Counted from the first letter of the stretch, positions 19,793-29,803 are shown. The stretch is DNA of 64,000 nucleotides from Arthrobacter sp. 31Y (GCF_000526335.1 NZ_JAFW01000001.1:124001-188000), one strand, 5' to 3'. Translations and numbers: made by a program. Notes: generated by a model from the letters alone, not told the origin.

Positions 19793-20566
19793 CTACCAGC
19801 GGCCCAGAACGTCACTGGCAAGAACGACGGCGGCAGGTCCCGCCGTCGACGACCTCAGGACGTGGTGACCCAGGAGTGCCGTTACGGCCCCCGCGTCGCT
19901 GAGCCGCGTTACCTCACGTGGTGATATTCCGCCCTCGGGTCCAACGATCAAGAGGACCTCGCGAGGGGTCCCTTCATCTCCAGTCCGCAACGCAACTGAC
20001 TCTTCGAGGACCGTCCGCAGGGGATTCTTGGCGTCTTCATGGAGGATAATGGCCAAGTCAGCGGCGGCGACGGCCTTCGCCAAAGCGCTGGTGTCCACAA
20101 TGGACCGCACCTCAGGAATCCAAGCACGCCTTGCTTGCTTGGCTGCTGCAGTGACCACCGACTGCCACTTGGTATGCGCTTTGGCGGCCCGTTCACCCTT
20201 CCAACGCACTATTGCCCGCTCAGACTGCCACGGAATGACGGAGTCAATCCCGAGCTCCGTGGCAGTCTCGATGGCGAGTTCGTCCCTATCGCCTTTAGCC
20301 AGGGCCTGAACCAGCACCAGCCGGACCTCCGGTTGGGGCTCGAGGATTACCTCGGATGCCTTCACAGTCAGGGCGCTGGAACCGGCGTCAACCACCGTGC
20401 CGGTCAACCGCATGCCCGAACCATCAGCTATATCCACGGGCTCGCCCACAGCCAACCGCTTGACGGTGACTGCATGGCGGGCCTCAGCACCTTCCAACAC
20501 AAACGTGGACCCGGGGATCAGCTGGTCAAGGCTGCCCGCCGGTGTAAAGAAAACCGGATTGCTCAC
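19793..20566 (-). CDS. rsmE: 16S rRNA (uracil1498-N3)-methyltransferase
   Basis: Methylates N3 of U1498 in 16S rRNA using SAM. It has 257 residues. An N-terminal PUA-like domain (about 1-75) is followed by a SPOUT methyltransferase domain with the knot motifs VGPEGGISPREV (near residue 208) and LGHHVLRSSTAGPAAV. It starts two bases after the dnaJ stop (20569), so it belongs to the hrcA-dnaJ operon, a common actinobacterial order, and is probably heat-inducible through readthrough from the CIRCE promoter. Confidence 0.94.
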   Translation of the reverse strand: MSNPVFFTPAGSLDQLIPGSTFVLEGAEARHAVTVKRLAVGEPVDIADGSGMRLTGTVVDAGSSALTVKASEVILEPQPEVRLVLVQALAKGDRDELAIETATELGIDSVIPWQSERAIVRWKGERAAKAHTKWQSVVTAAAKQARRAWIPEVRSIVDTSALAKAVAAADLAIILHEDAKNPLRTVLEESVALRTGDEGTPREVLLIVGPEGGISPREVTRLSDAGAVTALLGHHVLRSSTAGPAAVVLASDVLGRW

Positions 20567-20568
20567 CG

Positions 20569-21696
20569 CTACAGATTACCGAGCTTGTCCCGAAGCTTGG
20601 CGAACATTCCGCCGCTGGCCACAAGCTTTCCCTCAGTAAACTGTTCACCGCGCAGCTTGGCGAGCTGCTGCAGGAGTTCCTCCTGGGCGGGGTCCAGCTT
20701 GGTTGGGGTCTCCACGTGCAAGTGCACCTTGAGATCACCGCGTCCATAGCCCCGGAGGTGCGTAACACCCAAGCCGCGCAGGGTAATGACTTCTCCGGAT
20801 TGGGTACCGGCCTTCACGTCCAGGTGCTGTGCGCCGTCGAAGGTGTCCAACTGCAGCTCCGTGCCAAGAGCCGCCGCGGTCATGGGCACACTCAACGTGG
20901 CGTGAAGGTCGTCGCCTTCACGCATGAACATGGAATCGTTGTTGACCCTGATCTCCACATAGAGATCGCCGGCTGGGCCGCCTGCGGGTCCCGCTTCACC
21001 CTGCCCGGACAGCTGGATGCGCGTACCGGTGGCCACACCGGCCGGGACCTTGATGGTAAGTGAGCGACGGCTGCGGATGCGGCCCTGCCCGTTGCACTCG
21101 TTGCAGGGGTCCTTGATGACCGTGCCGAAGCCTTCACAGGATCCGCAAGGGGCGGCGGTCATGACCTGGCCGAGGATGGAACGGACAGCGCGCTGGACCT
21201 GGCCGCTGCCACCGCAAATGTCGCAGCGTTCCGGGTGAGTGCCCGGGCGGCAGCAACTGCCATCACAGGTGGGGCAAGTCACGGCGGTGTCCACTTCGAG
21301 CTTCCTGTTGACGCCGAACACGGCGTCCTTCAAGTCGATGCGGACGCTGATCAGCGCGTCCTGGCCACGACGGACACGTGAGGCTGGTCCCCCGTGGCCG
21401 CCGCCTCCACCAAAGAAGGTGTCGAAGATGTCCTGGAACGCGAAACCCTGGCCGGCGTAGCCGCCACCGAAACCGTTGTCCGTGCCGTTCTCATTACCCG
21501 TGGCGTCGTAAACGCGCCGCTTCTGGGGGTCAGACAGTACCTCGTAGGCGTGCGTCACGGCCTTGAACTGTTCGGCGACATCTTCACCGGGGTTTACGTC
21601 AGGGTGCAGTTTCCGCGCCAACTTGCGGTACGCCTTTTTGATCTCTTCCCCGGTGGCTTCCGGCGAGACTCCCAAAACGTCATAGTGGCTGCTCAA
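20569..21696 (-). CDS. dnaJ: Chaperone protein DnaJ (class A)
   Basis: Hsp40 co-chaperone of DnaK, 375 residues. The J domain (1-70) has HPD at 31-33. A Gly/Phe region follows (about 75-105). The zinc-finger domain has four cysteine pairs ([32 protein letters not shown]). The first repeat has Cys where a Gly is usual, a variant I recall from second-copy actinobacterial DnaJ proteins. Substrate-binding domains complete the C-terminus. It lies 50 bases downstream of hrcA and shares its CIRCE-regulated promoter. A separate dnaK-grpE-dnaJ1 locus is expected elsewhere. Confidence 0.95.
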   Translation of the reverse strand: MSSHYDVLGVSPEATGEEIKKAYRKLARKLHPDVNPGEDVAEQFKAVTHAYEVLSDPQKRRVYDATGNENGTDNGFGGGYAGQGFAFQDIFDTFFGGGGGHGGPASRVRRGQDALISVRIDLKDAVFGVNRKLEVDTAVTCPTCDGSCCRPGTHPERCDICGGSGQVQRAVRSILGQVMTAAPCGSCEGFGTVIKDPCNECNGQGRIRSRRSLTIKVPAGVATGTRIQLSGQGEAGPAGGPAGDLYVEIRVNNDSMFMREGDDLHATLSVPMTAAALGTELQLDTFDGAQHLDVKAGTQSGEVITLRGLGVTHLRGYGRGDLKVHLHVETPTKLDPAQEELLQQLAKLRGEQFTEGKLVASGGMFAKLRDKLGNL

Positions 21697-21746
21697 AGTC
21701 GGTATCTCTTCCTTGTTGTACTGCGGATGTTTCCTCGGACCGGCGT

Positions 21747-22754
21747 TCAGCCGCCGAGAATGCGGGAAAGGTAACGGGCCACGGCGCGAACGGCTGCCAT
21801 GGTAGTGGGATAGTCCATGCGGGTGGGACCAAGAATTCCCACCTTGGCACCGGAGCCATATCCCGTAGCTACGACGGAGGCTTCCGCCAAGCCGTCGTAT
21901 GGATTCTCACGTCCAATGCTCACGGTGACGCCACGGGGATCATCCCCCATGTCAGACAACAACCGGAGCATGACAACTTGTTCCTCGAGGGCTTCCAGCA
22001 CCGGGCCGATGCTCAGGGGAAAATCCACGTTGGAGCGGGCCAGGTTTGCCGTTCCCGCCATCAGGATGCGCTCTTCGCGGCTGTTGTCACTCAACGATTG
22101 GAGCCCCTGGGCCAACGTCTGCGCCAGGCTGCGCAGCTCCGGCGGACACAGGGCCACTACGGAAGGAAGCACTTGTGGCAAAAGAGCCAGTTGGGTGCCG
22201 GCAATGTTGCCAAGGAAGCGGGACCTCAGAAGCATCAAGGCCTCATTGCTGACGTCAGAGCCGGCGTCGATAACCTTCTGCCCAACGCTGCCGGTGTCCG
22301 CGATCAGGACCACCAGCACCTGTTGGGGGGCCAACAGGACGAATTCCACGTGACGGACCAAAGCGCGATTGGAATGCGGGTACTGCACGACGGCGACCTG
22401 ATTGGTCAGTTGCGAGAGGAGCCTTACGGTGCGCTCCAGGATATCTTCAACATCATCCGGGCCCTCGAGCAACGAATGGATGGCCCTGCGTTCGGCCGCG
22501 GAGAGTGGTTTGACCTGCGAAATGCGGTCAACGAATAAGCGGTAGCCCTTGTCGGTGGGAATTCGTCCTGCGCTGGTGTGGGGCGCCGCAATGAGGCCTT
22601 CCTCTTCCAGGACAGCCATGTCATTCCTGATGGTGGCGCTGGAAACGCCAAGATGGTGCCGCTCCACGAGGGCTTTGGACCCTACAGGTTCCCTGGAGTG
22701 TACGTAATCCTCAACGATGGCACGCAGCACTTCGAGCTTGCGCGGCTCACTCAT
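21747..22754 (-). CDS. hrcA: Heat-inducible transcription repressor HrcA
   Basis: Repressor that binds CIRCE and controls class I heat-shock genes. It has 335 residues. The N-terminal winged helix spans about residues 1-75 ([22 protein letters not shown], the DNA-reading helix); a GAF-like middle domain and a dimerisation region follow. The ATG at 22754 has a ribosome binding site within GGAGGTGG just upstream. A CIRCE element lies about 70 bases upstream, implying autoregulation together with dnaJ and rsmE. Confidence 0.95.
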   Translation of the reverse strand: MSEPRKLEVLRAIVEDYVHSREPVGSKALVERHHLGVSSATIRNDMAVLEEEGLIAAPHTSAGRIPTDKGYRLFVDRISQVKPLSAAERRAIHSLLEGPDDVEDILERTVRLLSQLTNQVAVVQYPHSNRALVRHVEFVLLAPQQVLVVLIADTGSVGQKVIDAGSDVSNEALMLLRSRFLGNIAGTQLALLPQVLPSVVALCPPELRSLAQTLAQGLQSLSDNSREERILMAGTANLARSNVDFPLSIGPVLEALEEQVVMLRLLSDMGDDPRGVTVSIGRENPYDGLAEASVVATGYGSGAKVGILGPTRMDYPTTMAAVRAVARYLSRILGG

Positions 22755-22824
22755 AGCACCACCTCCTGACGACTGCCATGGTCGCTTCGACCGGTCAACG
22801 CGGGATCACCCCAGGACTCCACAC

Positions 22825-22851
22825 TTAGCACTCAACATGCCCAAGTGCTAA
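22825..22851 (-). promoter_or_regulatory. CIRCE operator (HrcA binding site)
   Basis: TTAGCACTC, nine bases, AAGTGCTAA. This matches the CIRCE consensus TTAGCACTC-N9-GAGTGCTAA with one mismatch (A for G at the first base of the right arm). It lies 70 bases before the hrcA start and about 95 before the divergent DUF3097 gene. Confidence 0.95.
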
Positions 22852-22945
22852 CAAGTCTAGTATGAGCCACCCCGTTGTTAGCATTGAAACCTGCCGCGGC
22901 CGGCTTCGGCCCGCACCATAGACCAGCACAAAAGGTAGGAATCCC

Positions 22946-23797
22946 TTGGCTTTGAACAATTGGGGTCCGCAGGATCTGTCCGCTCCAGGCAAAAAACAAT
23001 TGCCGGAAGTAGCCGTCCAACGGGGAATGGTCCTCGAGGACGTGCAGTCGGGCTGGGTGGGCGAAGTCACGCGGGTAGAGAAATCGGGCGGCATGCACGT
23101 GGTTTCCCTTGAAGACCGGCGGGGAAAGACCAAATCGTTCCAACTGGGATTTGGCTTCCTGCTTGAAGGGCAGGCCATACGGTTGATGCCTCCTGCTCCA
23201 CGCCCCGCAGCGTCCGCCGTTCCGTCTGGCCGGACGGCCTCAGGATCCGTGAGGGTCCAGGGACAACGGGCACAGGTAGCCAAGGCCAGCCGCATCTGGG
23301 TGGAAGGAAAACACGACGCCGAACTCGTGGAGAAGGTCTGGGGAGACGATCTCCGGGTAGAGGGCATCGTGGTGGAGCCACTGCATGGCGTTGATGATTT
23401 GAAGTCCGCCATCGCCGATTTTAATCCCGGTTCAGGCCGCCGGCTTGGCATCCTCGTAGACCATCTTGTCCCCGGCTCCAAAGAGTCCCGCATTGCCGCC
23501 GACGCCATGACAGTACCCGGGGCTGCGGGAAACGTCCTCATTGTTGGACACCCCTACGTGGATGTCTGGCAGGCAATCCGACCCAAGGTCCTGGGCATTG
23601 ACGCGTGGCCCGCAGTGCCTCGCGGGATCGATTGGAAGACGGGAATCCTCAGTGCCTTCGGCTGGCCGCACGAGACTGCTGAGGACGTAGGCTTGGGCTG
23701 GCAACGACTCCTGGGGGCAGTCCGCTCCTATGCCGACCTTGAGGCATCGTTGCTGGGTCGCGTCGAAGAGGTCATTGATTTTCTGACGGTTCCCTGA
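22946..23797 (+). CDS. DUF3097 domain-containing protein
   Basis: A 283-residue soluble protein of the actinobacterial DUF3097 family, function unknown. The start is a TTG at 22946 with AGGTAGGA five bases upstream. Visible features are an N-terminal region of about 80 residues, a Pro/Ser-rich linker, then VWVEGKHD-like (RIWVEGKHDAELVEKVWG) and ILVDHLVPGSKES motifs. These recall a TOPRIM-like fold, with Glu in EGKHD and Asp-His in LVDHLV, but that is inference. It is divergent from hrcA across the CIRCE element; heat regulation of this gene is untested. Confidence 0.85.
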   Translation: MALNNWGPQDLSAPGKKQLPEVAVQRGMVLEDVQSGWVGEVTRVEKSGGMHVVSLEDRRGKTKSFQLGFGFLLEGQAIRLMPPAPRPAASAVPSGRTASGSVRVQGQRAQVAKASRIWVEGKHDAELVEKVWGDDLRVEGIVVEPLHGVDDLKSAIADFNPGSGRRLGILVDHLVPGSKESRIAADAMTVPGAAGNVLIVGHPYVDVWQAIRPKVLGIDAWPAVPRGIDWKTGILSAFGWPHETAEDVGLGWQRLLGAVRSYADLEASLLGRVEEVIDFLTVP

Positions 23798-23919
23798 GGT
23801 GGGGGCCCTGAAGTATCAGCGAGTACCGTGTCAAAGGGGCGTTGGTCCCGGGAAGTGCGTTGGGGCCGGTATTCTGGGACAGCAACACCGCAGCATCTTT
23901 ACAGTAAAGGGAAGACACC

Positions 23920-24333
23920 GTGGCAGATAACGCTCCTGAAGAACCGGGCAGCGCCGCAGGCCGGCCCCAGTACCACGGCGCGCCTGCCAACGCACTCCCG
24001 TTGACGGCCGGCGAAGACAGGCAATGGGCTACCCTGGCCCACTTTGGCGGCATCCTGGGGTGCCTGCCGTCCCTTTTGATCTACTTGATTTTCCGGGATC
24101 GCGGACCGTTCACCGCACAGGAATCCAAGGAAGCGCTGAACTTCACACTGCCTCCCACCATCGCCGCCGTTCTGGCCAACATTCTGGTCCTGCTGCCTGT
24201 GGTGGGCAACATCTTCGCCGTCATCGCCACCGCAATCTGGGTGGCCCTGACGTGCTTCTCCGTCTCGGCAGGCATCCGTGTAAACCACGGGCAGCCTCAC
24301 CGGTACAAGATCAACCTGCGCTGGATTAAGTAA
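23920..24333 (+). CDS. DUF4870 (Tic20-like) membrane protein
   Basis: A small membrane protein of 137 residues from a GTG at 23920. After a soluble Pro/Ala-rich N-terminus of ~40 residues come hydrophobic segments near 42-58 (GILGCLPSLLIYLIF) and a long stretch near 80-115 that could form two helices. The stretch FTAQESKEALNF between them is typical of DUF4870. Function is unknown. It stands alone between the DUF3097 gene and a strong terminator facing hemW. Confidence 0.86.
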   Translation: MADNAPEEPGSAAGRPQYHGAPANALPLTAGEDRQWATLAHFGGILGCLPSLLIYLIFRDRGPFTAQESKEALNFTLPPTIAAVLANILVLLPVVGNIFAVIATAIWVALTCFSVSAGIRVNHGQPHRYKINLRWIK

Positions 24334-24339
24334 CTCACC

Positions 24340-24360
24340 GGCCGCCCTGTCAGGGCGGCC
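24340..24360. terminator. Terminator hairpin between DUF4870 gene and hemW
   Basis: A perfect 10-bp inverted repeat GGCCGCCCTG-t-CAGGGCGGCC between convergent genes. It lacks a T tract on either side, so strength is uncertain. Confidence 0.6.
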
Positions 24361-24406
24361 GCTCGGTCAGGTAGCACCTGCCAGTCAGCCGCGCAGTAAT
24401 GTGCGG

Positions 24407-25636
24407 TCAGTCTGGCAGGATCCTTCGGACTACGGCGTCAGCCAAGAGCCTACCCTTCAGCGTCAGGACGAGGCGGCCTTTGAACGCCTGTACAGGGTCT
24501 ACCAGTTGGTCAGCAATGAGGCCTGCCATCGCGTGACGTCCGATCGCGCCCAAGGCATCCACGGACAATCCTGTGCCGAGCCGGGCCTCAAGCATGATGC
24601 GCTCGACTTCCCGGGTTTCGGCGTCGAGAGTTTCCCGCCCGGCAGCCGGAGAGCTTGCGTTACCGAGCCTTGAGGCATACGCCGTGGGGTGCTTGACGTT
24701 CCACCACCGGACGCCTCCGACGTGGGAGTGCGCGCCGGGTCCGATGCCCCACCAATCATCTCCCCGCCAGTAGGCAAGATTGTGACGGCAAGCTTGTTCC
24801 GGCGTCCGTGACCAGTTGCTGACCTCATACCAGTGCAGGCCCGCGTCAGAGATCAATCTGTCTGCCAGCTCGTATTTGGAGGCGTGGTCGTCGTCATCAA
24901 TGCCCGGTACCTCACCGCGACGTATCTGGGCGGCGAGTTTGGTGCCGTCCTCCACAATCAACGCGTAGGCACTGATGTGGTCCGGTTGGTAGGACAATGC
25001 CGTTTCAAGTGACAGCTGCCAATCAGCCATGGACTCTCCGGGGGTGCCGTAGATGAGGTCCAGGCTCACGGCAAGGCCGGCCTCACGCGCCCACTGCACC
25101 ACAAGGGGTACTCGGCTCGGCGTGTGGGTGCGGTCCAGGACCTTCAGAACGTGCGGGACGGCTGACTGCATGCCAAAAGAGACCCGGGTGAAGCCTGCGT
25201 CGGCCAGAACCCTCAGGGATTCAGGAGTCACGGAATCAGGATTGGCTTCGGTAGTGACTTCGGCGCCGGGTTCAAGGCCCCAGTGGCCGATGGCGGCCTT
25301 CAGTATCCGAGCCAGGTCTTCAGCCGGGAGAAGAGTGGGAGTGCCACCGCCGAAGAAGACAGTACTGAGGGGACGTCTGGGCAGTCCGGAGGCGTCCAGC
25401 GCCAGCGAGGCGAAGTCCAATTCAGAGACGGCCGTAGCAGCGTACGCGTCCTGAGAGGCACCACCACCGAGCTCCGTCGCTGTGTAGGTGTTGAAATCGC
25501 AATAACCACAACGCACTGCGCAGAACGGTATGTGGACATAGAGCCCGAACTTGCGGTGCTCGACGCCAGCCAACACCTGCGGAGGCAAGATGCCGTCCGC
25601 AGGTGCCGGGTCGCCCAAAGGTAGGACGCTGGGCAT
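24407..25636 (-). CDS. hemW: Radical SAM haem chaperone HemW
   Basis: Radical SAM protein that binds haem and a 4Fe-4S cluster and is thought to deliver haem; it resembles oxygen-independent coproporphyrinogen oxidase but is not that enzyme. It has 409 residues. The cluster motif is HIPFCAVRCGYCDF with Cys39, Cys43 and Cys46. GGGTPTLL and the C-terminal HemN-like domain follow. Its ATG at 25636 immediately follows the lepA stop with no gap, as in the widely conserved lepA-hemW pair, so the two are surely co-transcribed. Confidence 0.94.
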   Translation of the reverse strand: MPSVLPLGDPAPADGILPPQVLAGVEHRKFGLYVHIPFCAVRCGYCDFNTYTATELGGGASQDAYAATAVSELDFASLALDASGLPRRPLSTVFFGGGTPTLLPAEDLARILKAAIGHWGLEPGAEVTTEANPDSVTPESLRVLADAGFTRVSFGMQSAVPHVLKVLDRTHTPSRVPLVVQWAREAGLAVSLDLIYGTPGESMADWQLSLETALSYQPDHISAYALIVEDGTKLAAQIRRGEVPGIDDDDHASKYELADRLISDAGLHWYEVSNWSRTPEQACRHNLAYWRGDDWWGIGPGAHSHVGGVRWWNVKHPTAYASRLGNASSPAAGRETLDAETREVERIMLEARLGTGLSVDALGAIGRHAMAGLIADQLVDPVQAFKGRLVLTLKGRLLADAVVRRILPD

Positions 25637-27490
25637 TTACTTCTTGGCCTTGTCCTTGGACTCATCAGTGGTCAGGGCTGCGATAAATGCCTCTTGGGGC
25701 ACCTCCACGCGACCCACCATCTTCATGCGTTTCTTGCCTTCTTTTTGCTTCTCGAGCAGCTTGCGCTTACGGGTAATGTCACCGCCGTAGCACTTAGCAA
25801 GAACGTCCTTGCGGATGGCCCGGATGCTCTCGCGGGCAATGATGCGGGATCCGATGGCGGCCTGGATGGGCACCTCGAATTGCTGCCGCGGAATAAGCTC
25901 CCGGAGCTTCCCGGTCATCATCACGCCGTAGGCGTAGGCCTTATCGCGGTGGGTGATGGCGCTGAAGGCGTCCACTTGCTCGCCCTGCAACAGGATGTCT
26001 ACCTTGACGAGGTCGGCCACCTGCTCGCCGTCGGCCTTCCAGTCCAGCGAGGCGTAGCCGCGGGTCTTGGACTTCAAGAGGTCGAAGAAGTCGAACACAA
26101 TCTCCGCGAGCGGGATCCAGTAACGAAGCTCCACGCGGTCTTCAGACAAGTAGTCCATGCCCCGCATCTGGCCGCGCCGGCTCTGGCACAGCTCCATGAT
26201 GGAACCCACGAATTCGTTGGGCGCCAGTATAGTGGCGGACACCATCGGTTCGCGGACCTCGGAGATTTTACCCGTGGGGTATTCGCTGGGGTTGGTCACG
26301 TGGATGACCTTTTTGTCCTCGAGTGTTACCTCGTACTCCACGTTGGGAGCAGTGGAGATGAGGTCGAGGTTGTACTCCCGTTCGAGGCGCTCACGCGTGA
26401 TCTCGAGGTGAAGCAAACCCAGGAAGCCTACGCGGAAACCGAAGCCCAGTGCCGCGGACGTCTCTGGCTCATAAACCAGCGCGGCATCGTTGAGCATCAG
26501 TTTTTCGAGGGCGTCACGGAGTACCGGGTAATCCGTTCCGTCCAACGGGTAAAGACCCGAGAAGACCATCGGCTTGGCGTCGGCGTAACCGCTCAACGAC
26601 TCCGACGCCGGCTTGGCAAGGTTAGTGACAGTATCGCCAACCTTGGACTGGCGGACATCCTTCACACCCGTAATCAGGTAGCCCACCTCGCCCACACCGA
26701 GGCCCTTGGACGGCGTGGGTTCCGGGGAGCTGACACCAATCTCCAGGAGCTCGTGCGTTGCCCGGGTGGACATCATCTGAATGCGTTCGCGCGGGTGGAG
26801 CATGCCGTCCACCACACGGACGTAGGTCACCACGCCGCGGTAGGTGTCATAGACGGAGTCGAAGATCATGGCGCGGGCGGGAGCGTTGGGATCGCCAACC
26901 GGGGCAGGGAGATCGCGGACAATCTTGTCCAGTAGCGCTTCGACGCCTACTCCGGTTTTGCCGGAAACCTTGAGGACGTCCTCGGGATCGCCACCGATGA
27001 GGTTGGCAAGCTCTGCCGCATACTTTTCAGGCTGGGCGGCCGGGAGGTCGATCTTGTTCAGTACAGGAATGATGGTGAGGTTGTTTTCCATTGCCAGATA
27101 TAGGTTGGCAAGGGTTTGGGCCTCAATGCCCTGGGCCGCATCAACCAGCAGCACAGCGCCTTCACAAGCGGCAAGCGAGCGGGAAACCTCATAGGTGAAG
27201 TCGACGTGGCCAGGGGTATCGATCATGTTCAGCGCGTAGCTGTTGCCATCAAGTTCCCATGGCATGCGGACAGCCTGGGACTTGATGGTGATACCGCGCT
27301 CACGTTCGATATCCATGCGGTCCAGATACTGGGCCTTCATGTCGCGTTTGCTAACGACGCCGGTGTACTGCAGCATGCGATCGGCCAAGGTGGACTTACC
27401 GTGGTCAATGTGGGCAATGATGCAGAAGTTCCGGATGATGGCCGGATCTGTAGCGGCGGGCACCGGTGCGGTGCGGGCCATGGGAGACAC
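25637..27490 (-). CDS. lepA: Elongation factor 4 (LepA)
   Basis: Ribosome-bound translational GTPase (EF4) that affects initiation and back-translocation. It has 617 residues. G1 is AHIDHGKST near residues 26-34, G3 DTPGHVDF, G4 NKID. The characteristic LepA C-terminal domain ends in [17 protein letters not shown] keep the GTG start at 27490 because AAGGA lies seven bases upstream; an ATG nine bases further in is the alternative. Divergent from the PemK/MazF-like gene. Confidence 0.95.
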   Translation of the reverse strand: MSPMARTAPVPAATDPAIIRNFCIIAHIDHGKSTLADRMLQYTGVVSKRDMKAQYLDRMDIERERGITIKSQAVRMPWELDGNSYALNMIDTPGHVDFTYEVSRSLAACEGAVLLVDAAQGIEAQTLANLYLAMENNLTIIPVLNKIDLPAAQPEKYAAELANLIGGDPEDVLKVSGKTGVGVEALLDKIVRDLPAPVGDPNAPARAMIFDSVYDTYRGVVTYVRVVDGMLHPRERIQMMSTRATHELLEIGVSSPEPTPSKGLGVGEVGYLITGVKDVRQSKVGDTVTNLAKPASESLSGYADAKPMVFSGLYPLDGTDYPVLRDALEKLMLNDAALVYEPETSAALGFGFRVGFLGLLHLEITRERLEREYNLDLISTAPNVEYEVTLEDKKVIHVTNPSEYPTGKISEVREPMVSATILAPNEFVGSIMELCQSRRGQMRGMDYLSEDRVELRYWIPLAEIVFDFFDLLKSKTRGYASLDWKADGEQVADLVKVDILLQGEQVDAFSAITHRDKAYAYGVMMTGKLRELIPRQQFEVPIQAAIGSRIIARESIRAIRKDVLAKCYGGDITRKRKLLEKQKEGKKRMKMVGRVEVPQEAFIAALTTDESKDKAKK

Positions 27491-27649
27491 GCAGGATCCT
27501 TACTGTCGACACTCGCACGGCAATTCCTGGAACCGGGCATAGGCCAGCCGGAACATGCCGCGCATCTGATCCTCTAGTCTCCCATGAACCTGCGCTTCGC
27601 CGTACATTGCGCCTCCGGCTTTGGCAGCATCCGGCTGTAGCGTTGTCAC

Positions 27650-28192
27650 ATGGCTTTCGACTTGCGCCCCGTGGGCAAACTTCTCCTGCGATCACTCAAA
27701 GCACTCCGAGGCAGCGCCAGCAAAGCCGGAGCCCCGTCCGGCGCGTCCAGGAAGATTCCCTCCAGCCAGCGAACCCGGCGGGCTGCCGTCGGACCTCAAT
27801 CTAGGTCCTACCCGGGCGACTATCGCGGTTCGGTCAAAGTCAACTACTCCCCCAAGCCGGATGGCCAGCCGGATCCCGGGGAGATCGTGTGGAGCTGGGT
27901 CCCGTACGAAGAAGACCACACGCAAGGCAAGGACCGGCCCGTCCTTCTGGTTGGGCGGGACGGCACATGGCTTTTAGGGCTCATGTTGACGTCCAAGGAC
28001 CACGACAACGGCAACAGGGCTGGAGACTACGTTGATATCGGTGCAGGCTCCTGGGATCGGCAAGGCAGGCCAAGTGAGATCAACGTTGGCCGGATTATCC
28101 GCCTGGATCCCCACGCTGTCCGTCGCGAGGGCGCAGTCCTGGGAAAGTCGCAGTTCCGGGAAGTAGTCCGGGCGCTTCAAGAGCGGCGATAG
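27650..28192 (+). CDS. PemK/MazF-like protein (type II toxin family), no antitoxin seen
   Basis: A 180-residue protein from ATG 27650. The C-terminal ~110 residues fit the PemK/MazF fold: PDPGEIVWSWVPYEEDH, then GKDRPVLLVGRDG, LMLTSKDHD and a late LGKSQFREVV. MazF-type toxins are ribosome-independent mRNA endonucleases, but activity here is unproven. The first ~70 residues are basic and low in complexity (RSLKALRGSASKAG, SQRTRRAA), longer than in classical MazF. No antitoxin-like ORF lies next to it: lepA is divergent upstream and rpsT follows. It may be a housekeeping actinobacterial PemK-like protein rather than a true toxin. Confidence 0.8.
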   Translation: MAFDLRPVGKLLLRSLKALRGSASKAGAPSGASRKIPSSQRTRRAAVGPQSRSYPGDYRGSVKVNYSPKPDGQPDPGEIVWSWVPYEEDHTQGKDRPVLLVGRDGTWLLGLMLTSKDHDNGNRAGDYVDIGAGSWDRQGRPSEINVGRIIRLDPHAVRREGAVLGKSQFREVVRALQERR

Positions 28193-28278
28193 CCGCGCTG
28201 AGCCCCCAGACCTGCGTGGGCTCTGACTTTCTGCTATGCTTTATAGCTGTGTGTCCGTGCAGGTCGACGGCCACGCAT

Positions 28279-28325
28279 GGTTGGCTGCCATAGGCATCCC
28301 CACGCCGCTCAGTCGATGGCCAACC
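28279..28325 (+). promoter_or_regulatory. Possible structured leader of rpsT
   Basis: The 178 bases before rpsT contain complementary arms GGTTGGC (28279-28285) and GCCAACC (28319-28325). S20 autoregulation is known in some bacteria, but I cannot tie this hairpin to it. Confidence 0.3.
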
Positions 28326-28370
28326 TGAAAACCCTCTAGACCATTTCCGCATTAAAAAGAGAGTTCATAC

Positions 28371-28631
28371 GTGGCTAATATCAAGTCCCAGAAGAAGCGC
28401 ATCCTCACCAACGAGAAGGCTCGCCTGCGTAACAACGCTGTCAAGTCTGAGCTGAAGACGGCCATCCGCGCCGTCAGCACCGCCGTTGAGTCTGCCGACA
28501 AGGATGCTGCTGGAACTGCACTTGTTGCTGCCAGCCGCAAGCTGGACAAGGCTGTCAGCAAGGGCGTTATTCACAAGAACAACGCTGCAAACCGCAAGTC
28601 TGCGATCTCCAAGAAGGTCAACGCACTCTAA
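28371..28631 (+). CDS. rpsT: 30S ribosomal protein S20
   Basis: Primary 16S rRNA-binding protein of the 30S subunit. It has 86 residues, helical and rich in Lys and Ala. The N-terminus [20 protein letters not shown] is the family signature. The start is the GTG at 28371, preceded by AGAGAG. It is monocistronic, followed by a strong terminator, and faces holA. Confidence 0.97.
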   Translation: MANIKSQKKRILTNEKARLRNNAVKSELKTAIRAVSTAVESADKDAAGTALVAASRKLDKAVSKGVIHKNNAANRKSAISKKVNAL

Positions 28632-28659
28632 GGTTTTTCCAGTTCGACTGAGCTGATCA

Positions 28660-28690
28660 AAAGGCCGGCACCCATTGGGTGCCGGCCTTT
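28660..28690. terminator. rpsT terminator
   Basis: A perfect 15-bp stem AAAGGCCGGCACCCA / TGGGTGCCGGCCTTT around one central base, with A and T tracts outside. It serves rpsT and possibly holA on the other strand. Confidence 0.9.
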
Positions 28691-28786
28691 GGGTTTAACA
28701 AGCAATGCCTTGGTTTAGCCGGGAAGTCAGCGCCTGCGCGTCTCAACGCTGGGGGGGCATCACCGTTGGGTGACGGTTAAGTGAAG

Positions 28787-29803
28787 TCAACGGCGGCTGG
28801 CCGAAGTGGCTATCACCGTGACCGCGTGCTCCACTGCGTAGACCGGGTCACGCGACTCGCCCTTCACCTGGGCATCCGCTTCTGCGATGACTTGGATGGA
28901 GCGGATCAGACCTTCGGGAGTCCAGCGACGCACGTCACGTTGTGCCTGCTCCACAAGCCAAGGCTGCATTCCCAGGTTTTTGGCGATGGTGGCAGGAGAT
29001 CCATTTGCACCGGCAACTTTGGCCAGGGTCCGCAGCTTGGCCGCGAGTGCCGCAACCAAAGGAACCGGATCAACGCCGGTGGCCAGGGCGTGACGCAGGG
29101 TGGACAATGCCACGGGTCCGTTGCCGGCCATGGCAGCGTCGGCAACCTTGAATGCCGTGGCTTCCACCCGGCCACCGTAGTAGCGCTCCACGGTTTCAGC
29201 TGTGACAGCAGTGGTGGCATCGGCAATGAGCTGATTGCAGGCCGCAGCGAGTTCTGAGAGATTGGCGCCCACCGCATTGACCAACGCCTGGACAGCCTCG
29301 CCCTCAATGCGGCGCCCACCTGCCCTGAATTCAGAGACGACAAATGCCGTCTTGTCCGAGTCCTTCTTCAGGGGCTGGCAATCAATGACGGGCCAGCCGG
29401 CGGACTTCACGGCGTCGAGCAGCTTCTTGCCACGAACTCCCCCGGAGTGGCGCAGGACGAGGACAACGTCCTGGTCCGGATGCTGAAGGTAGGCCAATCC
29501 GTCGGCCAGAAAAGCGTCGTTCATGGCTTCAAGACCCTCAACCTCAATGAGCTTGTCCTCACCGAAAAGGGACGGCGTGACGGTCATAGCCAGTGAGCCG
29601 GCCTCGTAGGAGCCCGCATTCAACCGGCTGAGCTCGACGTCCGGCGTAGTGGTTCGTACGTGGCTACGGATGCCATCCATGGCGCGGATACCCAGGTACT
29701 CTTCCGGGCCCATGATCAGGACTACGGCGGCCGGCGTCGCATCCCGCCAGCTGACGTTGTTCGCCGCGACGCTCTTGGCCCGGGTGTTTTGGGCAGCAGC
29801 CAC
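28787..29803 (-). CDS. holA: DNA polymerase III subunit delta
   Basis: Clamp-loader subunit that opens the beta sliding clamp. It has 338 residues. Recognisable stretches are the N-terminal VVLIMGPEEYLG, LFGEDKLIEVEG and the domain III region NLGMQPWLVEQAQRD. The start is the GTG at 29803 with GGAAGGA upstream. Its first 82 bases overlap the end of comEC in another frame. The comEA-comEC-holA order is common in Gram-positives. Confidence 0.93.
   Translation of the reverse strand: MAAAQNTRAKSVAANNVSWRDATPAAVVLIMGPEEYLGIRAMDGIRSHVRTTTPDVELSRLNAGSYEAGSLAMTVTPSLFGEDKLIEVEGLEAMNDAFLADGLAYLQHPDQDVVLVLRHSGGVRGKKLLDAVKSAGWPVIDCQPLKKDSDKTAFVVSEFRAGGRRIEGEAVQALVNAVGANLSELAAACNQLIADATTAVTAETVERYYGGRVEATAFKVADAAMAGNGPVALSTLRHALATGVDPVPLVAALAAKLRTLAKVAGANGSPATIAKNLGMQPWLVEQAQRDVRRWTPEGLIRSIQVIAEADAQVKGESRDPVYAVEHAVTVIATSASRR

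Noticed and set aside
24407..25636. Oxygen-independent coproporphyrinogen III oxidase (HemN)
   Set aside because: The CxxxCxxC motif, length of 409 residues and lepA neighbour fit HemW.
25694..26935. 413-codon open frame antisense to lepA
   Set aside because: lepA is full length with all GTPase motifs; the antisense frame shows no domain and is rich in His, Val and Gly as expected for a shadow.
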